NCBI GenBank assembly: GCA_934045905.1
Contig: OW203765.1
Coordinates: 31,405,997 to 31,469,996 of the forward strand
Direction: 5' to 3'
Source: Leuctra nigra
Taxonomy: Eukaryota; Arthropoda; Insecta; Plecoptera; Leuctridae
DNA length: 64,000 bases
A model generated the notes under the pieces. That model ran no database searches. It was not told the origin of the DNA and worked only from the letters and a program-made list of their open reading frames with translations. This document shows positions 1-10,090 of the stretch, in pieces (position 1 is the stretch's first letter; every line of letters starts with the position of its first letter). The translations under genes were made by a program, and so were the position numbers.

Positions 1-1500
1 CTCACAACTTTTGGTGGCAGCTGTGCACCTGCGAACTACGTCCAAAATATAATAACCTCTACAGGTGTCTAAACTGTTTAATATATCTTCCATGTGTTTA
101 AAATACTCTGTCAGTTCATTGCTATTTTCGAGCAAACAGTAAAATAGATTTCTATGCTAGGAAGAAAAAAACCAACTGCAAAGTCGTTTCTCGCCCACCT
201 TGTGCTAACCTAACCTAACTTTATTTAGCTTGGATCTGGAGTGGAAGACGGTTGCCAATTTGCTCGCCAAATGTTCCTCACTCTGAGTGTATTTATGTAG
301 GCGAAAACAGTTTACGGCCAGAAGTCACTACCAAGTTTAAATTTAAAAAGAACGTGACAATGAGTAAGAGAAAAATGTGTGTTGGTGTGTTTTTTACGGT
401 CACCTTGAGATTGTTTTCATTCATGGTAAAACTTCGTGACGAATACAGTTTGATTGATGGATTCATATCTTGTCGAATTATTTATTCACAGACCTTGTTG
501 CGATTATTGTAAGCGTCGTAATAGTGTTATGTTTTAATTAGTTGAGGGACTGAAGATAATTTGAAGTTGTGATTTGAGTCAAATTATCAATTTCGTGCCT
601 TTGATTTTGAGTTCCTTGCAATCATCTTATTGACGTATTTTGTGTGTGTGTGTTCTATCTGATGATACACTAATTTTTTGTTTATTTTGGGTCAAATTTT
701 CCATTAATAGACATTAGTTTTGATACAATTAATTGCAAACGTCGTCTACTGGGAATTGTGTTTTGTGTTCCAGACGAATTTTTCTGATCGAGAAATGAGA
801 AATCGCTTTTATTCGTGAGTAGACTAAGAAACATTTGGATGTACTATTGTAACTGTAACTAACTGTAACCATTGAATGAAGCTTAAAAGTAATGTTTCAT
901 AGAATGGTTAGCATCAAAATTTAACATAGGATGTACTGAAATATCCGATTATTGTGTAAATAATAATATTTTTCTGTAGAGAATGTCCATTACTACTAGA
1001 AAATCCTACTTATACATAAAATTGTGTCGTAAAAATATAATTTAGGTACAAATATTTCGAGTCCACAAATTCGTGTGGGGAAAATTGAGCTGCCATTATG
1101 GGGACAAGTGATTTAATTATCACATTTGATCCCAAAACAGTCGCTATACAAAGTCTTATAAACTGACAAGAATATTATAGTTTTCCATTTTCCCAGCTGA
1201 GTGCGCTGTCATGTTCTTAGTCAAATACAATTATTAAAACACGAGCTAATCTAAACATAAAAATACAATATCAATAGTATGATAACTTTTTTAGCGGATT
1301 AAGGAAATCCTGTATTTCATATTTTAAGAAATATATTTTTGAATTTTCATAAAATAATTTTTCATTTGAATATTATAGTTAACATTGTTCATGTTCATGT
1401 CAAACTAAAATTTAAAAAATCGCTAATGAATAAAACATTCTTTATCAATAAATGTGTGAGCACTACAATAATGTGACATTTATTATGGCAATAATATCTG
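1..1500. other. AT-rich sequence, no gene seen
   Basis: This stretch is AT-rich and has only short chance reading frames; the one opening near 252 (86 codons) has no recognisable domain. I see no repeat with clear ends here. The LINE insertion begins at about 1508. Confidence 0.5.
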
Positions 1501-1602
1501 CATTATGGTCGTCAGACGCAGAGTTCGTGTTCCACACAACATTGTCATACTTCTACTACCGACGTAGTATCTGAAAGCAGCGGAGGGAGAAATGAAAAAG
1601 CT

Positions 1603-3180
1603 ATGTGGGAAAGTTTGAATATAACGACAACAGATATATGGAAAGAGGTCAGAAAAATAAAGAGTGGAAAGGCAGAGGGGCCAGACAATATTTCAGGGGA
1701 TACTGTAAGGATGGCAGGAAATAGCATAATTCAATATTTGGATGAGCTTTTCAGAATATCTTTTGCCACAAATACGTTACCTCTAGAATGGAAGCAAGGG
1801 ACGGTGGTCCCAATATTCAAGGCAAGGGAGAGAGGTGATCCCAGAAACTACAGACCGGTTAGCCTTACCTCTGTGATCTGCAAGACCATGGAGGGGGTCA
1901 TAGCCAAGTACGTTCGGGGTCACCTAGTGAAACTGGGATGGCTAAGGAGCGAGCAACATGGCTTCCGACCGGGACACTCGTGTGAGTCCCAGTTAGCGGG
2001 TTTATCGGAGGACCTTCATGAGGCGTTGGATAAAGGCGAAGTCGTGGACGCAATCTTGATTGACTTTGAGAAGGCCTTCGACAAGGTGCCTCATGGGGAG
2101 TTGTTGGGTAAGCTTGGCAGCTTGGGACTGCACGAGGGAGTGGTGGACTGGATAGGCAGTTTCCTTCGCAACAGATCACAGAGAGTTAGGGTAGGAAAAT
2201 GCCTATCCAGGAGCGTAGCTGTTACATCAGGGGTACCCCAAGGAAGCGTGTTGGGTCCCCTGCTGTTTATAATATATGTAAATAATATTGGGGAGGGCGT
2301 TACAGCTAAGGTTCGATTATTTGCAGACGATCTGATTCTGACCAAACTTATAAGGTGTGATCAGGACAGAAGGGAGTTGCAGGAGGATGTATATAAAATA
2401 GAGACATGGGCGATTAAAAATAAAATGGTTGTGAATGCGAAAAAATGTCAGTATGTTAGATTTTCGAGGGCACGGAATGTAGATAGTGGAAGTTACCAAA
2501 TGGGAGGGGTGCTATTAGACAAACAGGATAGCTGTAAATACCTTGGTGTGGTGCTAGATCGAAAGATGGACGGGGACTTACAAATCGGATCGGTAGTCGC
2601 AAAATCATCAAGGCAGTTAGCGTTTGTGATGCGGAGCTTGAAGGGCGCTAGCCATAGAACCAAAGCAAAAGCGTACACAACGCTAATCAGGCCCATCGTG
2701 GAATATGCTGGAGCAGTATGGGACCCTTACAAAAAGGGACAGATCAGGGCGATAGAGAATGTTCAGAGAAGAGCCGCTAGAAAAGTAACGGGCAAAACAA
2801 AATACAGAAAGTGGGTCATAGCAAACAAAGGGCATAAGGTGGGAAGTGAGTTCAAGATCACACTCCAACGGGTTCCCGAAAGTGTAAGCGAAATGCTAAA
2901 GGAGCTAGAGTGGGAATCGTTGGAGGATAGGAGGAGGAAGGCTCGCCTTTTAAACATGTACAGAGCGTTAGTCGGGAAGGAGGCTTGGAAGGAGGTGGCG
3001 AGTAGGTTTGCGATGCCGGACTACTACAGCAGGAACGACAATTCGTGGAAAATCAAGGAGAGAAGGTCGCGTACTGAGGGTGGTAGGCATTCGTTCGTGA
3101 ACCGAACCATTAGAGAATGGAACTCGATGGATCTCCGGGAATTTCCAGCCGACTTGGCCGAGTTGAAAAGCTTAGTTTAG
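1603..3180 (+). CDS. LINE reverse transcriptase, ORF2 C-terminal part (Jockey/CR1-like)
   Basis: This open frame of 525 codons is the reverse transcriptase of a non-LTR retrotransposon, which copies element RNA into DNA at the target site. The palm motifs are in order: a fingers region with NYRPVSLTS near residues 82-90, HGFRPGHS near 119-126, IDFEKAFDKVPH at 153-164 with the first catalytic Asp, GVPQGSVLGPLLF at 210-222, and the catalytic FADD box at 240-243. A thumb segment with YLGVVLD is near 313-319. The C-terminal part has the FVNRTIREWN motif seen in Jockey/CR1-like elements. ATG 1603 is simply the first in-frame Met; the frame is open further upstream, so it is unlikely to be the natural start. 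The N-terminal endonuclease is missing. The lack of stops or frameshifts suggests a fairly young copy. Clade assignment is tentative. Confidence 0.9.
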   Translation: MWESLNITTTDIWKEVRKIKSGKAEGPDNISGDTVRMAGNSIIQYLDELFRISFATNTLPLEWKQGTVVPIFKARERGDPRNYRPVSLTSVICKTMEGVIAKYVRGHLVKLGWLRSEQHGFRPGHSCESQLAGLSEDLHEALDKGEVVDAILIDFEKAFDKVPHGELLGKLGSLGLHEGVVDWIGSFLRNRSQRVRVGKCLSRSVAVTSGVPQGSVLGPLLFIIYVNNIGEGVTAKVRLFADDLILTKLIRCDQDRRELQEDVYKIETWAIKNKMVVNAKKCQYVRFSRARNVDSGSYQMGGVLLDKQDSCKYLGVVLDRKMDGDLQIGSVVAKSSRQLAFVMRSLKGASHRTKAKAYTTLIRPIVEYAGAVWDPYKKGQIRAIENVQRRAARKVTGKTKYRKWVIANKGHKVGSEFKITLQRVPESVSEMLKELEWESLEDRRRKARLLNMYRALVGKEAWKEVASRFAMPDYYSRNDNSWKIKERRSRTEGGRHSFVNRTIREWNSMDLREFPADLAELKSLV

Positions 3181-3194
3181 ATGTCAGAATTATT

Positions 3195-3315
3195 GAATGT
3201 TAAAATTATTGATAAGAATATTAAGTATTAAGAGTATTAAGAGTATTAAGAGTATTAAGTATTAAGTATTAAGTATTATTGAGTATAAAGATTATTAAGA
3301 GTATTAAGAGTACCT
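3195..3315 (+). repeat. TATTAAGAG-type tandem repeat in the LINE 3' UTR
   Basis: The words ATTAAGAGT and ATTAAGTATT recur many times in a row just after the LINE stop codon. The array lies inside the element's 3' UTR, upstream of its CATA tail. Confidence 0.7.
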
Positions 3316-3564
3316 ATTAAGTCGGCGAATTAACAGTTAAAAGCGATCTAGCATTAATATTAACAGTAATAGTTATAGTTATATTTATATTTATATAAGT
3401 ATTTATTTTTATTAATTTATATAAATTACTTTAACCTATAAGATTGTTTTAGTTGTATTTTAATTTGACTTAGATTCTAGAAAATATTTAGTATTAAGAC
3501 CTCTACCACCTGTTCAATGTAACAAATTGTAGAAAAATAAACATACATACATACATACATTATG

Positions 3565-4264
3565 ACGGTATCAAATGTCATTGAATTCCCCCTCCTCTTC
3601 CATAGCTCTTGTCTTATCATGCTATTAATTTTTGTAAGTAATTTTCTACGAAACGAATGTGGTTTATCAGGTGATTTTTTGAGTTCAAACAATCAAGGCC
3701 TATTTGTTTTGGATCCTTATCAAGGCGAAGTCTCCTGACTTTACGTCTCATTCAGGGCTGTCCAAGACGACGAATTAGAACAAATTTGTAACAAATCCAA
3801 TCACATTATGTTAAAATTTACTTCAACTACAAACTATTTTCCACTATTATTAGATCGTAGATTATTTACATTTTATGGAATTTAGGTCAAGTTTTTCAAT
3901 AATCTGTCAAAAAAAAACGAAAAAAAAAATAAAACATAATAATTTAAAAGCCCGTCACTTTACTTTAAACTATTTTTTCCTGCTTTGTAAGTTTTCGAAT
4001 AATAAAGTTTAAAAATAACTTTCTTTTTATCAACAGATTTTTTTTAAAATGATTTCTTCATAATTTCTTCCTCTTTCCAAAGAGCTAAAAAGCTGGGAAT
4101 CATCACCACCCTTCGCCCACAGGTCCCTTTTCACAGATTGCACCACAAATTGTGCCAAATATATGATTTTTCATGTTCAATGTCCTCCTTTGTTGGTTTA
4201 CCATTTCCGCAATTGTCATACACTGTATGATCTGTTCAACACAAGAGTTATGGGTGACAAAAAA
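3565..4264. other. AT-rich sequence, no gene seen
   Basis: Only A- and T-rich runs and short chance frames are visible between the LINE and the tRNA-like element at 4265. Confidence 0.45.
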
Positions 4265-4362
4265 GCGCTGCCCTCACCCAGATTCGAACCCGCGACCAAT
4301 AAAAAGGCCTAGTTGGCGCGGAGCTCCGGACATGCCTCGGCCCAATCAGCCACCAACCTGGT
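4265..4362 (-). repeat. tRNA-like element (SINE head or tRNA pseudogene)
   Basis: On the minus strand this has an A-box-like stretch (TGGCTGATTGGGCCGAGG) and a B box GGGTTCGAATC about 55 bases later, the spacing of a class II (Leu/Ser-type) tRNA. The ends do not form a clear acceptor stem, so this is more likely a SINE head or relic than a working tRNA gene. Confidence 0.45.
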
Positions 4363-4445
4363 TATCAAACCGTCGATAAAGAACCCAACTCAGTCATCGG
4401 TTCCAATACAGATTAGTAATCACATTGACATGCCATCAATCTAGT

Positions 4446-4682
4446 TGAAGGGTACAGGGGAAGAACGCTTTAAGTCACATTCGGATCAAAGTCAGATAAA
4501 CGAAACTTGTATCTATCTTCCATATAAATCGATATTTCAATCGCGTTTTTCAAGACTTTGTGGCCATATTTTCTAAAAACCCAGGGGTATATTCTGAAAG
4601 ATGGACTCATACTGGACTATATTGGACTATACTGGACTAAATAAAATAATGGACTCATAGCGTTCCTTCCCTGTACCCTTCA
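4446..4682. mobile_element. MITE with 24-bp terminal inverted repeats
   Basis: TGAAGGGTACAGGGGAAGAA at 4446 is matched as an inverted copy by the sequence ending TTCCCTGTACCCTTCA at 4682, with about one mismatch plus a one-base shift across 24 bases. The 237-bp interior has no coding capacity. A related interior (from CTTGTATCTATCTTCC to the CTAAAAACC block) recurs at about 9675-9865, so this is a family. No target duplication was identified. Confidence 0.8.
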
Positions 4683-4754
4683 TTTTGCTTAGCATTCATG
4701 TGCGAAACCAACTGCAGGGTTTCAAGCTACACTCATTCATTTCTTGTTCATTAA

Positions 4755-4885
4755 TTAACGTCACACTGTCCTGCAACTAGGCTAATGGCGACTGATGAAT
4801 GATATGGAATGTGGTAGGAGGCGGTGGTGGCCTATTAGTAGAGGGAACCTTGCCAACATTTGCCTCTCGTCTGAGGGAAACAGAA
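4755..4885 (-). mobile_element. SINE family A copy (partial, head missing)
   Basis: The strand shown carries the complement of the family's body and tail: the AACGTCACACTGT end, GGCTAATGGCGAC, then GGAGGCGGTGGTGGCC and TATTAGTAG. It matches the fuller copy at 42284-42512 but lacks the tRNA-like head. Confidence 0.65.
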
Positions 4886-6600
4886 ACAAAAGTCAAGTAT
4901 GTTACTTTCTGAGCTAACTTGCTCTGTCCATTTTATTGTGATTCATTTTAATAATGTTGTCACAACGATATAAAAGACAATCCACACAAAAAGTCACAAT
5001 TTGTACGGAAAGTATGCCGTTATCTCATGTTTTAAAAATTAACTATAAAATCAGAAAACTGCATGAATTCACTTTCTTGAAGCGCTTCTGTTGATCAGGA
5101 TTAATAAAATAGCGCATACAACTATACCAATGGCATATAAAGTTACTAGTAGGGCTACTTGTTGCTACTATAGTATATTATAGTATAGTACATATATGTA
5201 GCTTTTATACTAGTAGCTTTATATTGAAAGTAGCTACTAGTAGGGCTTAGTAGCTTTATATGTCATTAAAATATACATTTTTTTCTTATTTTATAAGACA
5301 ATTTTGTATGATTTATTTAGAAGCATCATATGTTTATGTTAAGCATGTGTTGCGTTATTCTACTTAAAAAATAATATCTGTCGACAAAAACAAGCTTATC
5401 CCACTTTCATAGCCAAATCCCAGTTCCCTCTTCACTTCCGGTTCAAGAACGTCATAACGACCTTGGCACCACACAGTTAAACAAGACCAATCAGGGGTGT
5501 CAAAGTTCGTCGGAGAGATCAACAAGTATGACGTATATCTCCAGCTGTGACGTCAGCAAGAAGTGTAGGCGTCATTTTCCACGAATTCGTCACCACAGTT
5601 CAAGCGCCGGGACATCCGGTCGATGCGTCAAGGAACATGAGCGATCGTTCGTCCGCGATGCCTGAGACTAGGTGTGGGCGTCCTGGCATGATGTCAAGTA
5701 TTAGAAGGTGGATGTTTTTGTTTGTCTAATAGTAGGTGGGTGAGTAAAGAAAGATGGCGGTTTTCGAGCAATTTGAAAAGAATTCTGAGTAAATTTAGCT
5801 TGGAAAAGGTTGACTAGACGTTTGGGTGACGTACAATTTTAGTGGCTGAGACACTTCAATATATTTTGGCTAATTCTAAATTGTTAGTGGCGTATAACAA
5901 TACAAATTTGCCGTATTTAATGATGACAGTACTATAAGAAAGTTGACACTAATTCGTCTGAAACATGATTTAAACCAAATATATACTTATTGTGTTATTC
6001 ATTTAAAAGGAAACTTCGGGAACCCTCCTATTATTTATTTTGGTCTTTGGAACGATTTTTGCATCATTCTCTTGGGAATATAATCTACATAAAAGGCTCA
6101 ATTTTATGGATAATTTCCTATATTTTTCTGATATAATCCACATTATCCACTTGGAAGAAGCTAAGCCATTCAGACCTTCTTCAAAATGGACTCTTGCTGA
6201 TACAACGCATAATAACCAAAGAACTGAAGCCCATTATTTATCAATCTTCTTCTTCTTCTTCTTCGTGGTTCAGATTTTTGGGGGTTTTATAATCCAATCC
6301 TTCCACCTTGCTATTATTATTTTTTTTTCAATACAAATACAAACTACAAATTATACAAACTTACCAAAACTACAAATTTACACACTTTTAACTTTAAAAT
6401 ATGTTTTTATGCCTCATTTGGGTTGATCTTTTGGCAATGCAGGGGAGGTGGGTTCAAATCCTAGGTAAAAAAATATTTTCAATTTTAATTTGGTATTTAA
6501 AAACTTTTAACTAATAAATAGCACGACATTCTTCATAATCTTCAATTAATTTATACAAATATTATATATTTTATATTATATATTATTATATTATATATTA
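4886..6600. other. No gene identified; TAGTAGCTACTA-rich and CRE-containing stretch
   Basis: At 5148-5265 the word CTACTAGTAG and its parts recur on both strands, a self-complementary low-complexity patch. From 5400 to 5730 the sequence is less AT-rich and contains a TGACGTCA palindrome at 5548-5555, with a 60-codon frame that matches nothing I know. From 6240 there is a TTC run. At 6440-6475 there is a B-box-like GGTGGGTTCAAATCC. The tract at 6540-6600 is made of TATATTAT words. Confidence 0.35.
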
Positions 6601-6717
6601 GACAGATGGGAGGAACAGATACGTGGTGATTTGAAGGCAAGAGGTGTGGAAAATTATGAGATTGTGGAGAAGAAGCGTTGGTGGGAAGATGAGGGAAGAA
6701 GAAGAAGAAGTAAATGA
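6601..6717 (+). pseudogene. LINE ORF2 C-terminal remnant
   Basis: A 38-codon stretch ending in TGA translates with RWEEQIRGDLKARG followed by KKRWWEDEGRRRRSK. The pattern of a tryptophan-rich basic end with a W...I..DL...G unit resembles the extreme C-terminus of RTE/BovB-like non-LTR retrotransposons. The upstream part of the element is absent, replaced by an AT-rich run. The assignment rests on pattern only. Confidence 0.4.
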
Positions 6718-6883
6718 AGAGAAATATGATGAATAAATGTTAAATTAGTTACTGTATACAATGTTTAGTTTTAGTAAATGCGTTGAGTGTGGCGGCCAAC
6801 GTAATATTGTTGTTGCCTTAAAATCATTTGCACATTTTTTACCTGCTGTTATAGTGGAGAAAAGGCAATATAATAGGCAAATA

Positions 6884-6890
<7 letters not shown>

Positions 6891-6935
<45 letters not shown>
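6891..6935. repeat. (TA)n microsatellite
   Basis: This is an uninterrupted run of about 21 TA dinucleotides. The tyrosine/isoleucine runs in overlapping frames are an artefact of it. Confidence 0.95.
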
Positions 6936-6938
<3 letters not shown>

Positions 6939-7160
6939 ATGTGAATAATTCTTCTGGGTTATGCATCGTGTTTTAATTATTTTATTCTAAACAACGTTTC
7001 AGCTAGATAACACTAGCCATCCTCAGGTTACAGTATAAAAAGATTTTTGACATGAAGCTAACAAAATATATTAATATATTTATTGATTACATAATTACTC
7101 GATTGAGTCTGATTCACCCATTGATTGCTGTCACATCAACGAAGACGAAACCATCCCTTG

Positions 7161-7250
7161 CAGCGATGACGTCACCCACCCCCTGCGCATGCGCCAAGTG
7201 TGACGTCACCCACCCCTCTGCGCATGCGCGAAGTATGACGTCACCCACCA
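7161..7250. promoter_or_regulatory. Three TGACGTCACCCACC units with GCGCATGCGC spacers
   Basis: The CRE palindrome TGACGTCA followed by CCCACC starts at 7167, 7201 and 7236. Both spacers contain the self-complementary word GCGCATGCGC, which is the NRF1-type motif. The period is 34-35 bases. CRE and NRF1 motifs are typical of housekeeping promoters, but no gene is recognised next to it, and the array could equally be a short minisatellite. Confidence 0.4.
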
Positions 7251-7550
7251 GGAAGTGTATCAATGGCGAAGAAGCCTCACAGTGTCAACAAGAAGACGTC
7301 AACAACCAGCAGAGTCTCCAGCTCATTGATTCCCAGTTCAATCACACAATCCAGCCACTGAATGACCTATTTATTTGCTCGGTTTTGACGCCTTGAGGTG
7401 TTTGTTGATTAAGCGGGGCGGGCTTTAACATGAGTGATGACTGACGGCTAATTGAGGATGGAACTTGAACAGAATTTAAATCATTTTGATTAAAATTATT
7501 GAATTTTGTAAATTATCCTGCTCAAATTACGGGGCAAAAATGGTTTAGGC

Positions 7551-7640
7551 CAGGGGTCGGGAACATTTTTGGCCCAGGAGCCAATTTCATAAAAATTAAT
7601 TAATTGGATACTATTGGGAACCGCCAAAATTCTGTCAAAA
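7551..7640 (+). mobile_element. Possible hAT-type left end (isolated)
   Basis: CAGGGGTCGGGAACATTTTT is the kind of end sequence found in many hAT elements. No matching inverted end was found downstream, so the element is truncated or the match is chance. Confidence 0.3.
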
Positions 7641-7827
7641 TGGTACTTTTCTTCAGTCATGCGAGTTTTTTAATTTAAATATTAGGTCTGTATTAAGTCG
7701 CTTTTCTGATGACTGCAGTGGGGAAGGGGGTGGGGGGGAGGTGAACCTTTCCCAGTGTCGGGGTGCATAACCTCGTTTATTTTTATTTTTTAATATTTTT
7801 ATGCATTTTGGTGCATTTTTTAAAAGC

Positions 7828-7970
7828 GGACTCGCATACTCCGGAGGTCCGAGCTCGATTCCTGCGGCCTCCATTTCTGACTGAGGTAATACGTCGTTTC
7901 TCTCAGTCGAGATCAAACTGGAAGGTTCCTTCTAATAGGCCACACGCCTCCTTCCTACCTTCATCTTTTA
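7828..7970 (+). mobile_element. SINE family A copy (plus strand)
   Basis: A tRNA-like head (ACTCCGGAGGTCC, then a degenerate B box GAGCTCGATTCC) is followed by the family body: CTGACTGAGG, then CTCAGTCGAG, GGAAGGTTCC, TCTAATAGGCC and GCCTCCTTCC. The 3' tail is missing. Confidence 0.7.
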
Positions 7971-7997
7971 AAATAAATCAGTGTTACTTGACTTTAA

Positions 7998-8024
7998 AGT
8001 GGAGCCTCTTTGTGTGGATTCCAT
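7998..8024. repeat. Single end of the GGAGCCT/GTGTGGATTC MITE family
   Basis: The sequence GTGGAGCCTCTTTGTGTGGATTCC matches the terminal motif of paired-end elements at 41136-41307 and 44006-44175. Other single ends are at about 28723, 31806 and 32932. No partner end was located here. Confidence 0.5.
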
Positions 8025-8032
8025 ATAATATC

Positions 8033-9050
8033 ATCTCTTTTAGTAGTGAACGGAACAAGTGAGTAGGTATGTTATTTTGAATAGTCTTTCACACCTCTGT
8101 ACAACGATAGGTTAGGTTCCTTTTGATACAATTTCTATGGATTTCTCTGGAAGTGATAAAATTTTCTAATATAACAATTACATTTTTTCTTACATAAACT
8201 ACGAACAAGCAAAAGCAGGCGGGAGTCATTAAAACCGAATGTCACTCTTTTTACAACCGTTGCAAAATCACCATAAAACAAAACATTTTTCCACTACAAA
8301 GTGCTTTTCAAGTATTGTTGTCATTCATTTTGATCTTCCTATTGCAACTAACTGCACGATTTCCGAGTTTAGTTGAGTCACAAGATGAAACTAAAGCATC
8401 AAATCCAAGGTCGTAGTGTCATTTTTATGACTTTCCTAAAGGATCTGTACATTTATTACTTCTGCTTTATGTCTTGGATGCGAACAAAGCGTTGTTAAAA
8501 TATCTCGCGATCGTATTGTTTTTCTCGGTCGTGAGTCATGACTCGGATGCGAAGGATCGCGTGTTCGAGCCTCTACAAGGAGTCTTCATTGCATTGCAAT
8601 GATGTGGCTCGAATTTCATTCATTGTTACGTGGTTTTTGTTGGTTGCATGTTTATTTTTTATCATTCTGATTTTAATATCAAATTCACTTTCACTGGCAT
8701 TATCGTAACATATTTTATTGTGTGACTTTAATAACAGTGTTGCCGCTGCTTCGAAATAATAATCATTCATATCATTCGAAATGCACCTTGGGTGGGGGTT
8801 TTCAGTTTACACTGTATCGTCATAGAATACATAAATGTGCCACACATTTTTTTTTAGTCTAGTTAGTTTTCATAATCTTAACTTTTTGTTTACTTTTGAA
8901 GATTAAATTTTGCCACCACTCCTGTATATTCTTCTATATCAAAAAGGATATGATATTCATTAATCAAAGAAGGATGTTAATACGGAAGTAAAACAAAATT
9001 ACAAATTTCTGTTATTTAGCATACAGAAAGTTGCACGAGTTTTTAAACTG
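8033..9050. other. No gene seen
   Basis: The sequence is AT-rich with short chance frames. A weak B-box-like word (GTGTTCGAGCC) lies near 8560 but no tRNA-like context was found. Confidence 0.4.
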
Positions 9051-9084
9051 TTCCAGAGCAAGTTGGCTTAGAGGTAACACTCTG

Positions 9085-9250
9085 GACCCTTACCTAATAT
9101 CGCCAAATTTTAGTAGCACCGTGTTACTGTAGCACAACTTTCGTTTTAAAAGTTTTAGCCATAAGAGCTAACATTGTCGCCATGGCAACTAGCCGATCGT
9201 GCTACAGTAACACGGTGCTACTGAAATTTTGGCGATATTAGGTAAGGGTC
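9085..9250. mobile_element. Foldback MITE A (about 51-bp inverted arms)
   Basis: The left arm 9085-9135, starting GACCCTTACCTAATATCG, is mirrored almost perfectly by 9199-9250, which ends CGATATTAGGTAAGGGTC. The loop is about 63 bases. There is no coding capacity. Confidence 0.85.
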
Positions 9251-9252
9251 CT

Positions 9253-9390
9253 GGGGCCAGATTCACAAAAAAGTATTATCTGCTAATACGTATTATCTTT
9301 TGATTTAATACAAAAAACACCATGTTAAATGAAAGATAATACCAAAGATAGTACGTATTAGGAGATAATACTTTTTGTGAATCTGGCCCC
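9253..9390. mobile_element. Foldback MITE B, abutting MITE A
   Basis: GGGGCCAGATTCACAAAAAA at 9253 pairs with TTTTTGTGAATCTGGCCCC ending at 9390. The stem continues through AGTATTATCT and TAATACGTA with small interruptions. Only two bases separate it from MITE A. The sequence before the pair (AAGTTGGCTTAGAGGTAAC at 9060) resembles the SINE family A head. Confidence 0.8.
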
Positions 9391-9536
9391 TGGAGCCGAA
9401 ATCCTGATGAAATAAGTGAGGAAAGAATAATGGAAAAGCAGAGAGAAAATCTTTATCAACTAATATACGTATCTTATTCTTTGATAACAATTGAAGGGTA
9501 CAGATATGGTACGGGGCTAGAACACTGAGTCTGCAC

Positions 9537-9668
9537 CTTAACGTCGCACTGTTCTGCCGCGAGGCTAATGGTGACGGATGAATGATTATGATGATGATTG
9601 GGAGATGATGGTGAAGAGTAGGTAGGGATAGAAGGTGGGAAGGAGGCGGTCGTGGCCTATTAGTAGAA
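9537..9668 (-). mobile_element. SINE family A copy (minus strand)
   Basis: Tail-to-body order is seen in complement: CGTCGCACTGTTCTG, GAGGCTAATGGTGACGG, ATGAATGATTATGATGATG, GGAGGCGGTCGTGGCC, TATTAGTAG. The copy ends there and the head is absent; the sequence beyond 9675 is the interior of the MITE family seen at 4446-4682. Confidence 0.7.
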
Positions 9669-9674
9669 TATGTA

Positions 9675-9865
9675 TGTTGAAGCTTATCGATCTTTCATAC
9701 AGATCGGTATATCAATTGCTTTTTCAGGACTTTGTAGCAATATTTGCTAAAAACCGAGGGAATAATCTGAAATTTCATAAAAACACTGCAACAATGACAC
9801 TTCTAAAACTATTTTTTTTTTACAAAATGGATTCATGGCGTCCTTCCCCTTACCACTTCAATTTT
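9675..9865 (+). mobile_element. Partial copy of the 4446-4682 MITE family
   Basis: The segments CAGATCGGTATATCAATTGC, GGACTTTGTAGCAATATTTG and CTAAAAACC follow the same order as in 4515-4590. The right end GGCGTCCTTCCCC is degraded relative to the full inverted end. Confidence 0.5.
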
Positions 9866-9907
9866 CTCATTTTTTCTCATAGTCACTTTTCACTTTGATC
9901 AGTAAAT

Positions 9908-10090
9908 TGGCTCCAGGTTCAATGACCCACAATCGTCCTTCCTGACTGAGTATATTTCGTGTTTTCCCTTAATATCGAGGTAAATGATGGGAAGGTTCCG
10001 TACTATTACAAATAGTCCACGACCGCCACCTTCCCACCATCCATCCTTACCCATTCTTCATCATCAATAACATATCATTCATCCGTCGAA
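9908..10090 (+). mobile_element. SINE family A copy (plus strand)
   Basis: A head remnant (CTCCAGGTTCAATGACCC) is followed by CGTCCTTCCTGACTGAG, GATGGGAAGGTTCC, GTCCACGACCGCCACC, TTCCCACCATCCATCC, and a tail with CATCATCAATAACATATC and ATTCATCCGTCG. This is one of the more complete copies. Confidence 0.7.

Larger units (their letters stand above)
1508..3557 (+). mobile_element. 5'-truncated LINE (non-LTR retrotransposon)
   Basis: The element holds a reverse-transcriptase frame (1603-3180), an AT-rich 3' UTR with a TATTAAGAG-type repeat (about 3225-3310), and a CATA microsatellite tail at 3541-3560. Such tails are usual at the 3' end of some non-LTR elements. The frame stays open upstream to about 1495, but there is no endonuclease domain, so the copy is truncated at the 5' end. 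The 7-base word CATTATG occurs at 1501-1507 and again at 3558-3564. This could be a short target-site duplication and was used to set the limits, but 7 bases is weak evidence. The left limit is therefore approximate (1500-1560). Confidence 0.75.

Noticed and set aside
6745..6976. Frames with Tyr-Ile runs on both strands
   Set aside because: They are produced by the (TA)n repeat.
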